9,169 nt of DNA from Candidatus Microgenomates bacterium (GTDB lineage: Bacteria; Patescibacteriota; Microgenomatia; UBA12405; UBA6130), in contig WFSR01000031.1 of the NCBI GenBank assembly GCA_015485895.1, positions 1-9,169 on the forward strand, read 5' to 3'. The position numbers were made by a program, and so were the translations under genes. Below the pieces are notes generated by a model, which was not told the origin of the DNA, made no database searches, and saw only the letters and a list, made by a program, of their open reading frames with translations. How positions within the stretch are numbered: the first letter of the stretch is position 1; every line of letters starts with the position of its first letter. Of this stretch, positions 1-5,959 are shown one piece after another.

Positions 1-69
1 ATCAGCCACTAAGCGACCAATTTCAACCCCATTTTTGCCATCTCCCCAGGCACAAAACTGTCCCAAAAT
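1..69 (-). other. Possible truncated reading frame at the left edge
   Basis: Read on the minus strand, the first 60 bases give an open, protein-like stretch (QFCAWGDGKNGVEIGRLVAD) that runs out of the window. A TTG at 67-65 could start it, but the frame stays open upstream through the GAGGTGC repeat cluster to a TGA near 153, so the real start cannot be fixed. Two plus-strand frames are also partly open here. I do not recognise the protein. It may be the first residues of a leftward gene, or chance. Confidence 0.2.
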
Positions 70-124
70 CCCGAGGTGCGTAGTGCATTGCACCTCCGAG
101 GTGCGGTACCCTTTGCACCTCGGG
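70..124. repeat. Cluster of alternating GAGGTGC / GCACCTC arms
   Basis: Four 7-base arms alternate: GAGGTGC at 73-79, GCACCTC at 90-96, GAGGTGC at 98-104 and GCACCTC at 115-121. The outermost arms extend to a perfect 10-bp pair (CCCGAGGTGC at 70-79 with GCACCTCGGG at 115-124). The DNA or RNA could form two tandem 7-bp hairpins with 10-base loops, or one outer stem enclosing a central short palindrome. The core CACCTCCGAGGTG (91-103) occurs again at 608-620, so this is a repeated module. No gene is confidently attached to it. Confidence 0.7.
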
Positions 125-222
125 AGACGTCGTAAAATACTTTTCCATCATCATCATCCAACTATCTAGTTCTTAGTTCCACCCCTATGCGCCTGCGGCT
201 AAATCCCACCTATACATAAATT

Positions 223-443
223 CCAAGTACCAAGCACCAAATTACAAACCCCCTTTCGGTAGGGGCAGGCAAATCCTAATTACCAAAATCCTAATCCGCC
301 AGCTGGCGGACTAAACAAATTCAAATGACCAAAATTCAAATGTTCAAAACATTTATTTTTCCTTCTTTTTTTCTTTTTCTTTGTCTTCTGTTTTGGTCAT
401 TTAGTCATTTGGTAATTTGGTCATTATTTAGGATTTGGTGCTT
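223..443. repeat. Interspersed repeat, copy 1 (inverted-end, MITE-like)
   Basis: The unit is bounded by AAGCACCAAAT (232-242) and its reverse complement ATTTGGTGCTT (433-443). It holds a small CCCCT/AGGGG hairpin (251-266) and the perfect 16-base palindrome TCCGCCAGCTGGCGGA at 295-310. Left of centre the words read CCAAAT/AAATCCTAA, right of centre ATTTGG/TTAGGATTT, so the whole unit is a long imperfect inverted repeat. Bases 223-327 match 1327-1431 base for base. It has no coding capacity, which fits a non-autonomous element, but no transposase is visible. Other copies lie at 1327, 2793 and 8531. Confidence 0.8.
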
Positions 444-560
444 TTAATTCCTAGTTCCTCCAACCTAGTTCCTAGTTCCTGTTTCACTTCCTTAGCCCTT
501 CGCCTCTCGCCCCACAGCGCTAGCTGTACCTCGCCCCTCGCCCCTTTGTCCCTAGTTCCT
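444..560. repeat. Pyrimidine-rich tail of repeat copy 1
   Basis: The plus strand is C/T-rich here and built from short words: CCTAGTTCC in several places, then CTTCGCC and CGCCCC runs. The same kind of tail follows copies 2 (to about 1704) and 3 (to about 3125), and a CCTAGTTCC on the minus strand flanks copy 4. It looks like part of the repeat family. I see no coding signal. Confidence 0.6.
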
Positions 561-588
561 TTCAAATAACCTATCTACAGTGGCTTAA

Positions 589-620
589 CCCAGGTGCCTA
601 CCTGGGACACCTCCGAGGTG
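589..620. repeat. Two adjacent hairpins upstream of the orphan gene
   Basis: CCCAGGT (589-595) pairs perfectly with ACCTGGG (600-606) across the loop GCCT. Immediately after it, CACCTCCGAGGTG (608-620) is a near-perfect palindrome shared with 91-103. A further AGGT-TGAC-ACCT hairpin follows around 626-637. No T-run follows directly, so this is not a standard intrinsic terminator. A short T-rich stretch begins near 641. It may be a mobile palindromic unit or an insulator before the 699-726 promoter. Confidence 0.6.
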
Positions 621-698
621 GATTAGGTTGACACCTAGGTATTTTTAGCATTTTTACAGTTAAAAACTACTTTCCCCACTACTCACACTCCAACCATA

Positions 699-726
699 TT
701 GACATTCTCTCATTGTGCTATATAAT
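699..726 (+). promoter_or_regulatory. Near-consensus sigma-70 promoter of the orphan gene
   Basis: TTGACA at 699-704 and TATAAT at 721-726 are both exact consensus hexamers, separated by 16 bases. Transcription would start near 733, leaving a leader of about 26 bases before the ATG at 759. The leader has only a weak ribosome site (AAAGAAAAT directly before the ATG). This is the only promoter in the window with both boxes at consensus. Confidence 0.75.
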
Positions 727-758
727 ACATTAGTTACAGGGTATAAATTAAAGAAAAT

Positions 759-1175
759 ATGGCAACCCCAAAGGAAATTCAAATTGTTACCGTTAAAATA
801 GATGATAACTCCAAAACCACGCCAGGCCATGTTTCTCCCAAAGAATTCGTACCTGATTGGCCGCCATCTTATCAAATGGAAAAGCTACCTCTAGGCCAAA
901 AAGTGCCTATTGATGGCTTGCCAAGAACTCTATGCGGAGGGACCTTAGTGCGTCTATTAGGCTACCTTTCTAATGACAAAACAATATGGCTTGTAGTCAA
1001 AACGGGGCTCGATCTTGATCGAGGGCACCCTCGCCGAACCGGATTAGTTTGCGGTTTTGGAGGTATAGAGCCACCCCAACTATGTTTAGAACTAACGAAA
1101 GTATACGAAGAAATGGGATCCTTGACAGAGGTAGAACAGACTACCTGGAAAACAGCTCTAAATGAAGTTGAATAA
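759..1175 (+). CDS. Hypothetical protein, 138 residues, orphan
   Basis: I do not recognise this protein. It starts at ATG 759, about 26 bases below a consensus promoter, and ends at TAA 1175. The predicted product is soluble, with no signal peptide or membrane segment. A polar, proline-containing N-terminus (1-50) leads into a more structured part: TLCGGTLVRLLGYL (57-70), IWLVVKTGLDLDRG (76-89), GLVCGFGGIE (95-104) and an acidic helical C-terminus from about 108. Alternating hydrophobic strands followed by helix suggest a small alpha/beta fold. Cysteines at 59, 98 and 109 are too scattered to call a metal site. It stands alone between repeat copies 1 and 2, so context gives no clue to its function. 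The consensus promoter and protein-like composition argue that it is real. Confidence 0.7.
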   Translation: MATPKEIQIVTVKIDDNSKTTPGHVSPKEFVPDWPPSYQMEKLPLGQKVPIDGLPRTLCGGTLVRLLGYLSNDKTIWLVVKTGLDLDRGHPRRTGLVCGFGGIEPPQLCLELTKVYEEMGSLTEVEQTTWKTALNEVE

Positions 1176-1326
1176 GCAAAGCTAAAAAATCTTAAACGAT
1201 AGACAACAGCACCTAGTCCCACCCCCTACTCCTCTCATTACCAAAACTTTAGGTTTTCAATTTAGCAGTCCAAAAAGTCTATTCACATCTCAATTTTTCT
1301 AAATTCCCTGCCTACACAGGGAAATC

Positions 1327-1704
1327 CCAAGTACCAAGCACCAAATTACAAACCCCCTTTCGGTAGGGGCAGGCAAATCCTAATTACCAAAATCCTAATC
1401 CGCCAGCTGGCGGACTAAACAAATTCAAATGTTCAAAATTCAAATGTTCAAAACATCTTTGTTATCTTTCGTTTGTTTCGGTCATTTGGTCATTTGGTTA
1501 TTGCCTGCCCCGACGAACGTCGGGGTTTAGGATTTGGGTCATTAGGATTTAGGATTTTGTTTAACCTAGATCCTAGTTCCTAGTTCCATTTTAACTTTTC
1601 ACTTTTAACTTCTTTTCCACTTTGCACTTTTCATTTTTCACTTTCTTCGCCCTTCGCCCTTAGTCCTTAGCCCCTTTTGACCTAGCTCCTAGTTCCTAGT
1701 TCCC
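1327..1704. repeat. Interspersed repeat, copy 2 with tail
   Basis: The first 105 bases (1327-1431) are identical by eye to 223-327, including the TCCGCCAGCTGGCGGA palindrome at 1399-1414. GGGGCAGGCAA (1366-1376) is the reverse complement of TTGCCTGCCCC (1501-1511), giving 11-bp inner arms. An extra hairpin, CCCCGACG-AA-CGTCGGGG, lies at 1508-1525. The right half carries TTAGGATTT words to about 1560. The pyrimidine tail that follows ends in three heptamers (CTAGCTC, CTAGTTC, CTAGTTC; 1682-1702), 21 bases before the -10 box of the next gene. It fills most of the gap between the orphan gene and the EpmA-like gene. Confidence 0.8.
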
Positions 1705-1720
1705 GTTGTTAGTTGGTAAT

Positions 1721-1729
1721 TGTTATAAT
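1721..1729 (+). promoter_or_regulatory. Extended -10 promoter, leaderless start of the EpmA-like gene
   Basis: TGTTATAAT (TG at 1721-1722, TATAAT at 1724-1729) is a perfect extended -10 element. The ATG follows after 5 bases, at 1735, so the usual start point falls on or next to the first codon. There is no room for a Shine-Dalgarno site, and I see no convincing -35 box. The sequence upstream is the CTAGTTC tail of repeat copy 2. I infer a leaderless mRNA. Confidence 0.65.
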
Positions 1730-1734
1730 AACCC

Positions 1735-2745
1735 ATGGTCACCTGGCAACGGTTGAAGCAAAATCCTGACCTCTGGCAAGTAGTCCGCCAACGGGCCTGG
1801 CTTTTGGAGCAGATTCGCCAATTTTTCCGCCAAAATGGCTTTTTGGAAGTCAGCACCCCCCGCCTGGCACCTAGCCTCATTCCCGAATCTTATCTCCATA
1901 TTTTCCGCACCCAGCTAACCGACCGCCAAGGCCGCCATTGGCCAGCTTTTCTTACCCCGTCGCCTGAACTCTGGCACAAAAAACTGCTCGCCGCCGGAGC
2001 CGGCAACATTTTTGAAATCGCCCGCAGCTATCGCAACCAAGACCTCGGCGGCCATTTCCACAACCCAGAGTTTACTCTTCTTGAGTGGTATCGCGTTCAG
2101 GCCGATTACCAGCAAACTATGGCCGACAGCCAAAATTTATTCCGCGCCATCTGGCCGGAGACAATTACCTATCAAGGCAAAACCTTAAGCCTTCGCCGCT
2201 GGCAAAAAATTAGCGTTGTCCAAGCTTTCCAAAAATACGCCGGCATCGATTTAGACCTCCTCTTTGACTTTCCCGGTCTTCAGCAATGGGCCCAAAAACG
2301 CCGTTACCCGGCGACCAAGAATTGGGCTGAGCTTTATAACCTTATTTACCTCCAAGAAATCGAACCCCATTTGGGCCAAAAACAGCCCACCATCATTTAT
2401 GACTTTCCGGCTGAATTTGCCTCATTGGCCAAGAAAAACCCAAAAGATCCGCGTTTCCGCCGCCGGTTTGAGATCTACCTTTTTGGGATTGAACTTGCCG
2501 ATGGTTATGACGAACTTATCAACGCCCAAGAACAAGCCCAAGAATTCCAGCGGGAAAGCCAGCAATTGCCCCAACCTCATCCGGTAGATAATGATTTTCT
2601 TCAGGCTCTAAAAAGCGGCCTCCCGCCTTGCAGTGGGGTAGCAGTAGGAGTAGACCGCCTCCTGATGATTTTGACCAACAAAACCGACATCAAGGATGTC
2701 CTCCTCTTTGCTGCCGAAGAAATTTTCCCCCACCCCAACCATTAG
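1735..2745 (+). CDS. epmA: EpmA/PoxA/GenX-type lysyl-tRNA synthetase paralogue
   Basis: This is a 336-residue class II synthetase catalytic core without the N-terminal anticodon-binding OB domain of LysRS, which is the EpmA layout (E. coli EpmA is about 325 residues). Motif 1 is near 34-47 (NGFLEVSTPRLAPS). Motif 2 is at 92-120 (IFEIARSYRNQDLG, then HNPEFTLLEWYR). The family block FEIYLFGIELADGYDEL lies at 245-261, and motif 3 is CSGVAVGVDRLLMIL at 299-313. Ala303 matches the EpmA residue Ala298, where LysRS has glycine. EpmA ligates (R)-beta-lysine to a lysine of elongation factor P, in the cytoplasm, to help ribosomes through proline stretches. No efp or epmB is nearby, so substrate and target are inferred. 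The second acidic pair of motif 2 reads QD, not EE. It stands alone in its own unit and seems leaderless. Confidence 0.85.
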   Translation: MVTWQRLKQNPDLWQVVRQRAWLLEQIRQFFRQNGFLEVSTPRLAPSLIPESYLHIFRTQLTDRQGRHWPAFLTPSPELWHKKLLAAGAGNIFEIARSYRNQDLGGHFHNPEFTLLEWYRVQADYQQTMADSQNLFRAIWPETITYQGKTLSLRRWQKISVVQAFQKYAGIDLDLLFDFPGLQQWAQKRRYPATKNWAELYNLIYLQEIEPHLGQKQPTIIYDFPAEFASLAKKNPKDPRFRRRFEIYLFGIELADGYDELINAQEQAQEFQRESQQLPQPHPVDNDFLQALKSGLPPCSGVAVGVDRLLMILTNKTDIKDVLLFAAEEIFPHPNH

Positions 2746-2769
2746 CCAAATTGTGCGACGTGGGGGAAA
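2724..2769 (+). other. Stem-loop spanning the stop codon of the EpmA-like gene
   Basis: TTTCCCCCAC (2724-2733) is the exact reverse complement of GTGGGGGAAA (2760-2769), giving a 10-bp stem around a 26-base loop that contains the TAG stop (2743-2745). No T-run follows directly; a TTTTT occurs about 12 bases later, near 2781. It could stabilise the 3' end or act as a weak terminator. No better terminator is seen for this gene. Confidence 0.45.
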
Positions 2770-2792
2770 TGAGGCAGTATGGTTTTTATATC

Positions 2793-3125
2793 ATTCGGTA
2801 GGGGCAAGCAAATTCTAATTACCAAAATTCTAATCCGCCAGCTGGCGGACTAAACAAATCCAAATTACCAAATGACTAAATGACCAAAACAAAAGAAAGA
2901 TGACAAAAATGTTTTGGTTATTTGAATTTTGAACATTTGATATTGTTTAGGATTTGGGTCATTAGGATTTAGGATTTTGTTTGTAATTTGGAATTTGGTG
3001 CTTATTTTTCCTAGTTCCTAGTTCCATTCTTTAACCTTTCACTTTCTTCGCCCTTCGTCCTTAGTCCTTAGCCCTTTTTGACCTAGTTTCTAGTTTCTAG
3101 TTCCTAGTTCCTAGTTCCTAGTTCC
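2793..3125. repeat. Interspersed repeat, copy 3 with heptamer array
   Basis: A degenerate left end (TTCGGTAGGGGCAAGCAAATTC) leads to the shared TCCGCCAGCTGGCGGA palindrome at 2834-2849. The right inverted end ATTTGGTGCTT is at 2993-3003. The pyrimidine tail follows and closes with six direct 7-base units at 3083-3124: two CTAGTTT, then four CTAGTTC. Compared with copies 1 and 2, the left arm has drifted. It has no coding capacity. Confidence 0.75.
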
Positions 3126-3158
3126 ATTCTTCACTTTCCCTGATGATCTATGATAGCG

Positions 3159-3196
3159 CCTATGAGAAAAACGCGCCGCTAAGAGGCTCTCATAGG
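3159..3196 (+). other. 9-bp stem-loop, possible structured RNA
   Basis: CCTATGAGA (3159-3167) pairs perfectly with TCTCATAGG (3188-3196). The 20-base loop contains a GCC/GGC inner pair. It is followed by TTCTA-AACC-TAGAA and then a TTATTTTTG stretch near 3219-3228. Because the neighbouring sequence is not part of the repeat family, this could be a small RNA or its terminator, but no promoter is obvious and I cannot place it in a known RNA family. Confidence 0.3.
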
Positions 3197-3692
3197 GTCG
3201 TTTCTAAACCTAGAATAACTTATTTTTGCTTTCAGCCCCTGGCTCTCCGTTTCGGCCAATCCCCAATCACTTTTCTCCCGTTTTGATGGTTTTGGATTCA
3301 GCCGGGCAGCCAGCACCAAAATTAGAAAACAAAGGAAAAAATAAAAATATTTTTAATTAAAAAATTTTTCTATCATTAAGAAATAAAAAGAAAACCAAAA
3401 AAATCGCCGTCAGAAGCTTCTTCTTCTCTTGGCCCTTGATGATGTCGTAAAAGTTATCTTATGCGACGTCTATTATCTTCCCATCCCCCATCAGGGGAAG
3501 TAAAAGGCCTCAGCCGTCGCTCTTCATCTAAACTACATCACAAATCTTTTTCACATGGCTTGCTCCTAAGTTTTCTATCTCGCCAGTATCCAGAAAAAAG
3601 CAGGCTAAGTTTTCCACAATTGTTCAATCTTACCCACCGAGCACCAAGCGCACCTTCAAAATAAGCAACAGAGCTACTATATCAAAATGATG

Positions 3693-3780
3693 TATACTAT
3701 TTTCCCTATAAATAGGGTAAAATATCATATCAGGGGGTCATTAGCAAAGCCCAGTCATTATTGCTAATAGCAACCATTTT
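3693..3780 (+). promoter_or_regulatory. Attenuator-like array: -10 box, palindrome, competing hairpins
   Basis: A TATACT (3693-3698) runs into a long inverted repeat. TATTTT-CCCTA (3698-3708) pairs with TAGGG-T-AAAATA (3713-3724), leaving one bulged T. Downstream, ATTAGCAA (3740-3747) can pair with TTGCTAAT (3761-3768). That second arm can instead fold locally as TTGCT-AAT-AGCAA (3761-3773), which is followed by CCA and TTTTTCTTTT. The two folds exclude each other, as in attenuators. No plus-strand gene follows, so any role is speculative. Confidence 0.3.
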
Positions 3781-3788
3781 TCTTTTAA

Positions 3789-3834
3789 CTGTGAAATATG
3801 TCCTATAGTTTCTGTGAAATAACGTTACACTATA
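3789..3834. repeat. Direct repeat CTGTGAAATA, 23 bases apart
   Basis: CTGTGAAATA occurs at 3789-3798 and again at 3812-3821, a spacing close to two helical turns. The second copy sits between TATAGT (3804-3809) and ACTATA (3829-3834), which are inverted. This could be a regulator binding site beyond the 3' end of the operon, but no associated gene or promoter is firm. Confidence 0.4.
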
Positions 3835-3898
3835 AACTCTTTAATCTATATTATAGGCTATCTTAATATTGCAACCCCTCTCCCCTGCCCGCCCTAGA

Positions 3899-4831
3899 CT
3901 ATCTCTTTCCCAGATACCGAAACCAATCTTTCCCCAACCAAAGTTGTAACTGACTGGTATCGTTAAAAAATGTTCTTTTAGAAAAAGATATTGGGCAATG
4001 TAGAATCCGATAGAAATAGCGCAAAACAACCCTTTTATCCACCTGCCGACTAACCAGCCACCGGCACCTCCTTTGTTCCTGTTTATCCCCGATTTGAACC
4101 ACCCGAGCTCCGGCAGCTTTAAAAACCTGCGATATTTCTTTAGCCATACCTGGCCGAGCCCCAGCGTTATAAATAGCTAAACTAACGCCTTGCTGACGAA
4201 TATCCGGCACCAAAAAAAGATGCCAATTCTGCTCATGCCATTGCTTTGTTTGCCAATTTGTTTGCCTCTCTCCCCCATTTTGCCGATAAACAGGTTTTAT
4301 TCGCCATGTAAGATGATAGCGATGTAAAAATAAAAACAATTTGAGAAAATCAATACGCCGGCCAAAGACAACATCAGCGTGACCCAAGACTCCCTGATAC
4401 CACAGCCATGACATCGCACAATGTTGCCATTGCTGCTTTTTCAAACATGTATCCCGATCTTGAAAAATAGCTAGCTGAACCGGCACTCCCAAGTTAGCCA
4501 TCAGCGAAGTTGGGAAAAGTGCCGCTGTTTTTTCCTCTCGCGCTAACCGTCCTACCCCAACCAAAGGTAAACGGCCATAGTTGCCCACTGTTGTCAACGG
4601 CCAATCTCGGGGCCACACCCAGCCAACCACTTCCTTTTCTTCTGGTTTTACCAGCAATAACAAACCCGTCCGCTTACCAAGCAGAAAGAGAGACAAGGGT
4701 TGATCGCTCCAGCCCTGGCGCCAAATACGCCACAACTGCCGGCCACCTCCTAACAAGAGAAGAGTTAAAAAAAGAATCGCCAAGAATAACCTTGGCTGCC
4801 ACCTGTTTTCACGTTTTCCCCGATGTCGCAT
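3899..4831 (-). CDS. Membrane-anchored LCP-like protein with LytR C-terminal domain
   Basis: This 310-residue protein has a basic N-terminus (MRHRGKREN) and one membrane helix at about 14-30, with the rest probably outside the membrane. Residues 214-304 fit the LytR_C domain: VSLAIYNAGARPGMAKEI opens the beta-alpha unit, and SQLQLWLGKDW closes it with the usual LGKD ending. The middle (about 45-130) looks like a shrunken, diverged LytR-CpsA-Psr domain: WPRDW (73-77) sits where LCP proteins have PRD, followed by a LGVPVQLAIF strand (114-123). LCP proteins move polymers onto the cell wall; whether this one is catalytic is doubtful, since much of the domain is missing or unrecognisable. It is the last gene of the operon and overlaps the pseudouridine synthase by 23 bases. 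Its cysteines (129, 138, 256, 279) are unusual for an exported protein. Confidence 0.65.
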   Translation of the reverse strand: MRHRGKRENRWQPRLFLAILFLTLLLLGGGRQLWRIWRQGWSDQPLSLFLLGKRTGLLLLVKPEEKEVVGWVWPRDWPLTTVGNYGRLPLVGVGRLAREEKTAALFPTSLMANLGVPVQLAIFQDRDTCLKKQQWQHCAMSWLWYQGVLGHADVVFGRRIDFLKLFLFLHRYHLTWRIKPVYRQNGGERQTNWQTKQWHEQNWHLFLVPDIRQQGVSLAIYNAGARPGMAKEISQVFKAAGARVVQIGDKQEQRRCRWLVSRQVDKRVVLRYFYRILHCPISFSKRTFFNDTSQLQLWLGKDWFRYLGKR

Positions 4832-5534
4832 TTCTGTCTAGTTCAAGGATAACCGCTTCCAAAGCCTTTGGCAAGGGGCTAGTCGCCGTCAATAATTTTC
4901 CATTAGGTAAAGCTATCTTGAGAAAAGTAGCGTGGAGAAAAAGCCTCCCGTCGCCAAGCCATTGCTCACGATGATGATGCCAGCCATAAATTTTATCGCC
5001 CCAAATCGGGAAACCAAGATAACGAAAATGAGCTCGAACCTGGTGAGTCCGGCCAGTGAGCGTTTGGACTAGAACCAGGCTTAAAGTTTTCCCTTGCCAA
5101 TGCCATTGCCGCCGTCGCCAGAAAAGCGTTTTTGCCACTTTCCCTCCGCTATCCACCCGCATCGGATAACGTCGGCTATAGCTCTGTTTCGCCAATGGAA
5201 AGGAAATTTCCCCTTCGGAACTAATATCACCCCAAACTAGAATCCAATATTTTTTAATCACCCGGTGCCGGCGAAATTGATTCTGCCAAAATAAAAACAA
5301 GTCTGGGCAACGGGCCTGAAGAATAATTCCGGAAGCATCTTTATCAAGACGATGGACAACCCCCTGCCGCCGCCAAAATGACGGCTGATTACAATATTGG
5401 TCGGCAACCAAGCCTTCCCGCCGAATATACTCCATCAAACTCACGCCACGAACAGTAGCCGCCGAATTGACCACCATGCCCGGCGGCTTATCCCAAACGA
5501 TGAAATCCGCTGTTTTTTTAATAATGGGGACCAT
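4809..5534 (-). CDS. RluA-family 23S rRNA/tRNA pseudouridine synthase
   Basis: This is a 241-residue enzyme that isomerises uridine to pseudouridine in rRNA or tRNA. Counting from ATG 5534, the catalytic block VVHRLDKDASG is at 59-69, with the nucleophilic aspartate in HRLD at position 64. The substrate-pocket block LTGRTHQVRAHF follows at 159-170, then GDKIYG (179-184) and LHA (200-202). IVWDKPPGMVV (12-22) is the usual first strand. There is no N-terminal S4 domain, so it is the short RluA/RluC-like form; the target uridine cannot be read from sequence. I chose the ATG because it shares one base with the stop of the gene before (TGATG); a TTG one codon earlier is also open. No ribosome site is visible, so translation is probably coupled. 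Confidence 0.9.
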   Translation of the reverse strand: MVPIIKKTADFIVWDKPPGMVVNSAATVRGVSLMEYIRREGLVADQYCNQPSFWRRQGVVHRLDKDASGIILQARCPDLFLFWQNQFRRHRVIKKYWILVWGDISSEGEISFPLAKQSYSRRYPMRVDSGGKVAKTLFWRRRQWHWQGKTLSLVLVQTLTGRTHQVRAHFRYLGFPIWGDKIYGWHHHREQWLGDGRLFLHATFLKIALPNGKLLTATSPLPKALEAVILELDRNATSGKT

Positions 5535-5959
5535 CAATGAGTTTTTGCTTTCTTCTTGGCCCGCAGCTCCCGCTCACACTTGACGCAAAGGGTCGTCTCC
5601 GGGAACATCATCAAACGCCGAGTATCGATAAATCGCCCGCAACGCTCGCAAATTCCGTACTTGCCAATTTTTACCCTCGCTAAAGCTTTCCGAATTTGGA
5701 TAATCCGCATTCTAATATGCTTTTGTATCGCCTCTGTTTGAGCGTGACCAAACTGCTCGGCCGCATCGGTATCATCGGCCGCATTATCAAGCACGCGATC
5801 GGGATTGGCAAAAGGGTCAGTCTTCCGCAAAGCTTTTTCTTTAGCCAGTAATTTACGCAACTCCCCTTGAAGAAAATTACCTACCGGCCGCAAAACCTCC
5901 TGTGGCAAACGCAAATTCTCATTCCAACGTGATCGTGATTTACCCTTCTGCTTTTTCAT
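5534..5959 (-). CDS. DksA/TraR-family zinc-finger protein
   Basis: This 141-residue protein has a basic N-terminus, a long charged helical region (about 15-98) that should form the coiled coil, and a C-terminal C4 zinc finger: Cys104, Cys107, Cys125, Cys128 in YGICERCG...LCVKC. The run after the second cysteine (IDTRRLMMFP) matches the DksA pattern IGIRRLEARP. The helical turn carries an acidic tip (DNAADDTDAAE, 58-68), as DksA uses to reach the RNA polymerase active site through the secondary channel. The expected role is transcription tuning, possibly with ppGpp. No relA/spoT gene lies here, so the ppGpp link is inference. Its start overlaps the stop of the upstream membrane gene (ATGA), and there is no Shine-Dalgarno site. 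Confidence 0.88.
   Translation of the reverse strand: MKKQKGKSRSRWNENLRLPQEVLRPVGNFLQGELRKLLAKEKALRKTDPFANPDRVLDNAADDTDAAEQFGHAQTEAIQKHIRMRIIQIRKALARVKIGKYGICERCGRFIDTRRLMMFPETTLCVKCERELRAKKKAKTH

Larger units (their letters stand above)
3126..3898. other. Non-coding stretch between convergent units
   Basis: No convincing gene lies here. A 67-codon frame at 3461-3664 is rejected. The stretch holds a 9-bp hairpin at 3159-3196, an AT-rich tract (3336-3398) with the palindrome AAAAATATTTTT at 3343-3354, DnaA-box-like words TTTTTCACA (near 3547) and TTTTCCACA (near 3610), and the hairpins and direct repeats described separately from 3690 to 3834. No clear intrinsic terminator for the leftward operon ending at 3899 is seen. 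Confidence 0.6.

Noticed and set aside
660..1222. Minus-strand frames opposite the orphan gene
   Set aside because: They overlap the plus-strand gene that has the consensus promoter, and show no family motifs.
223..1431. CRISPR array, suggested by the 105-base repeated block
   Set aside because: The repeats are long, palindromic, about 1.1 kb apart and irregular, with no short regular repeat-spacer pattern and no cas genes.
3159..3240. tmRNA or signal-recognition RNA in the structured stretch
   Set aside because: The conserved tRNA-like T-arm and the SRP core motif are not present.
3461..3664. 67-codon plus-strand frame starting ATGCGACGTC
   Set aside because: Composition is serine/arginine/proline-heavy with no domain-like pattern, no ribosome site or good promoter, and it lies in a hairpin-rich non-coding stretch.
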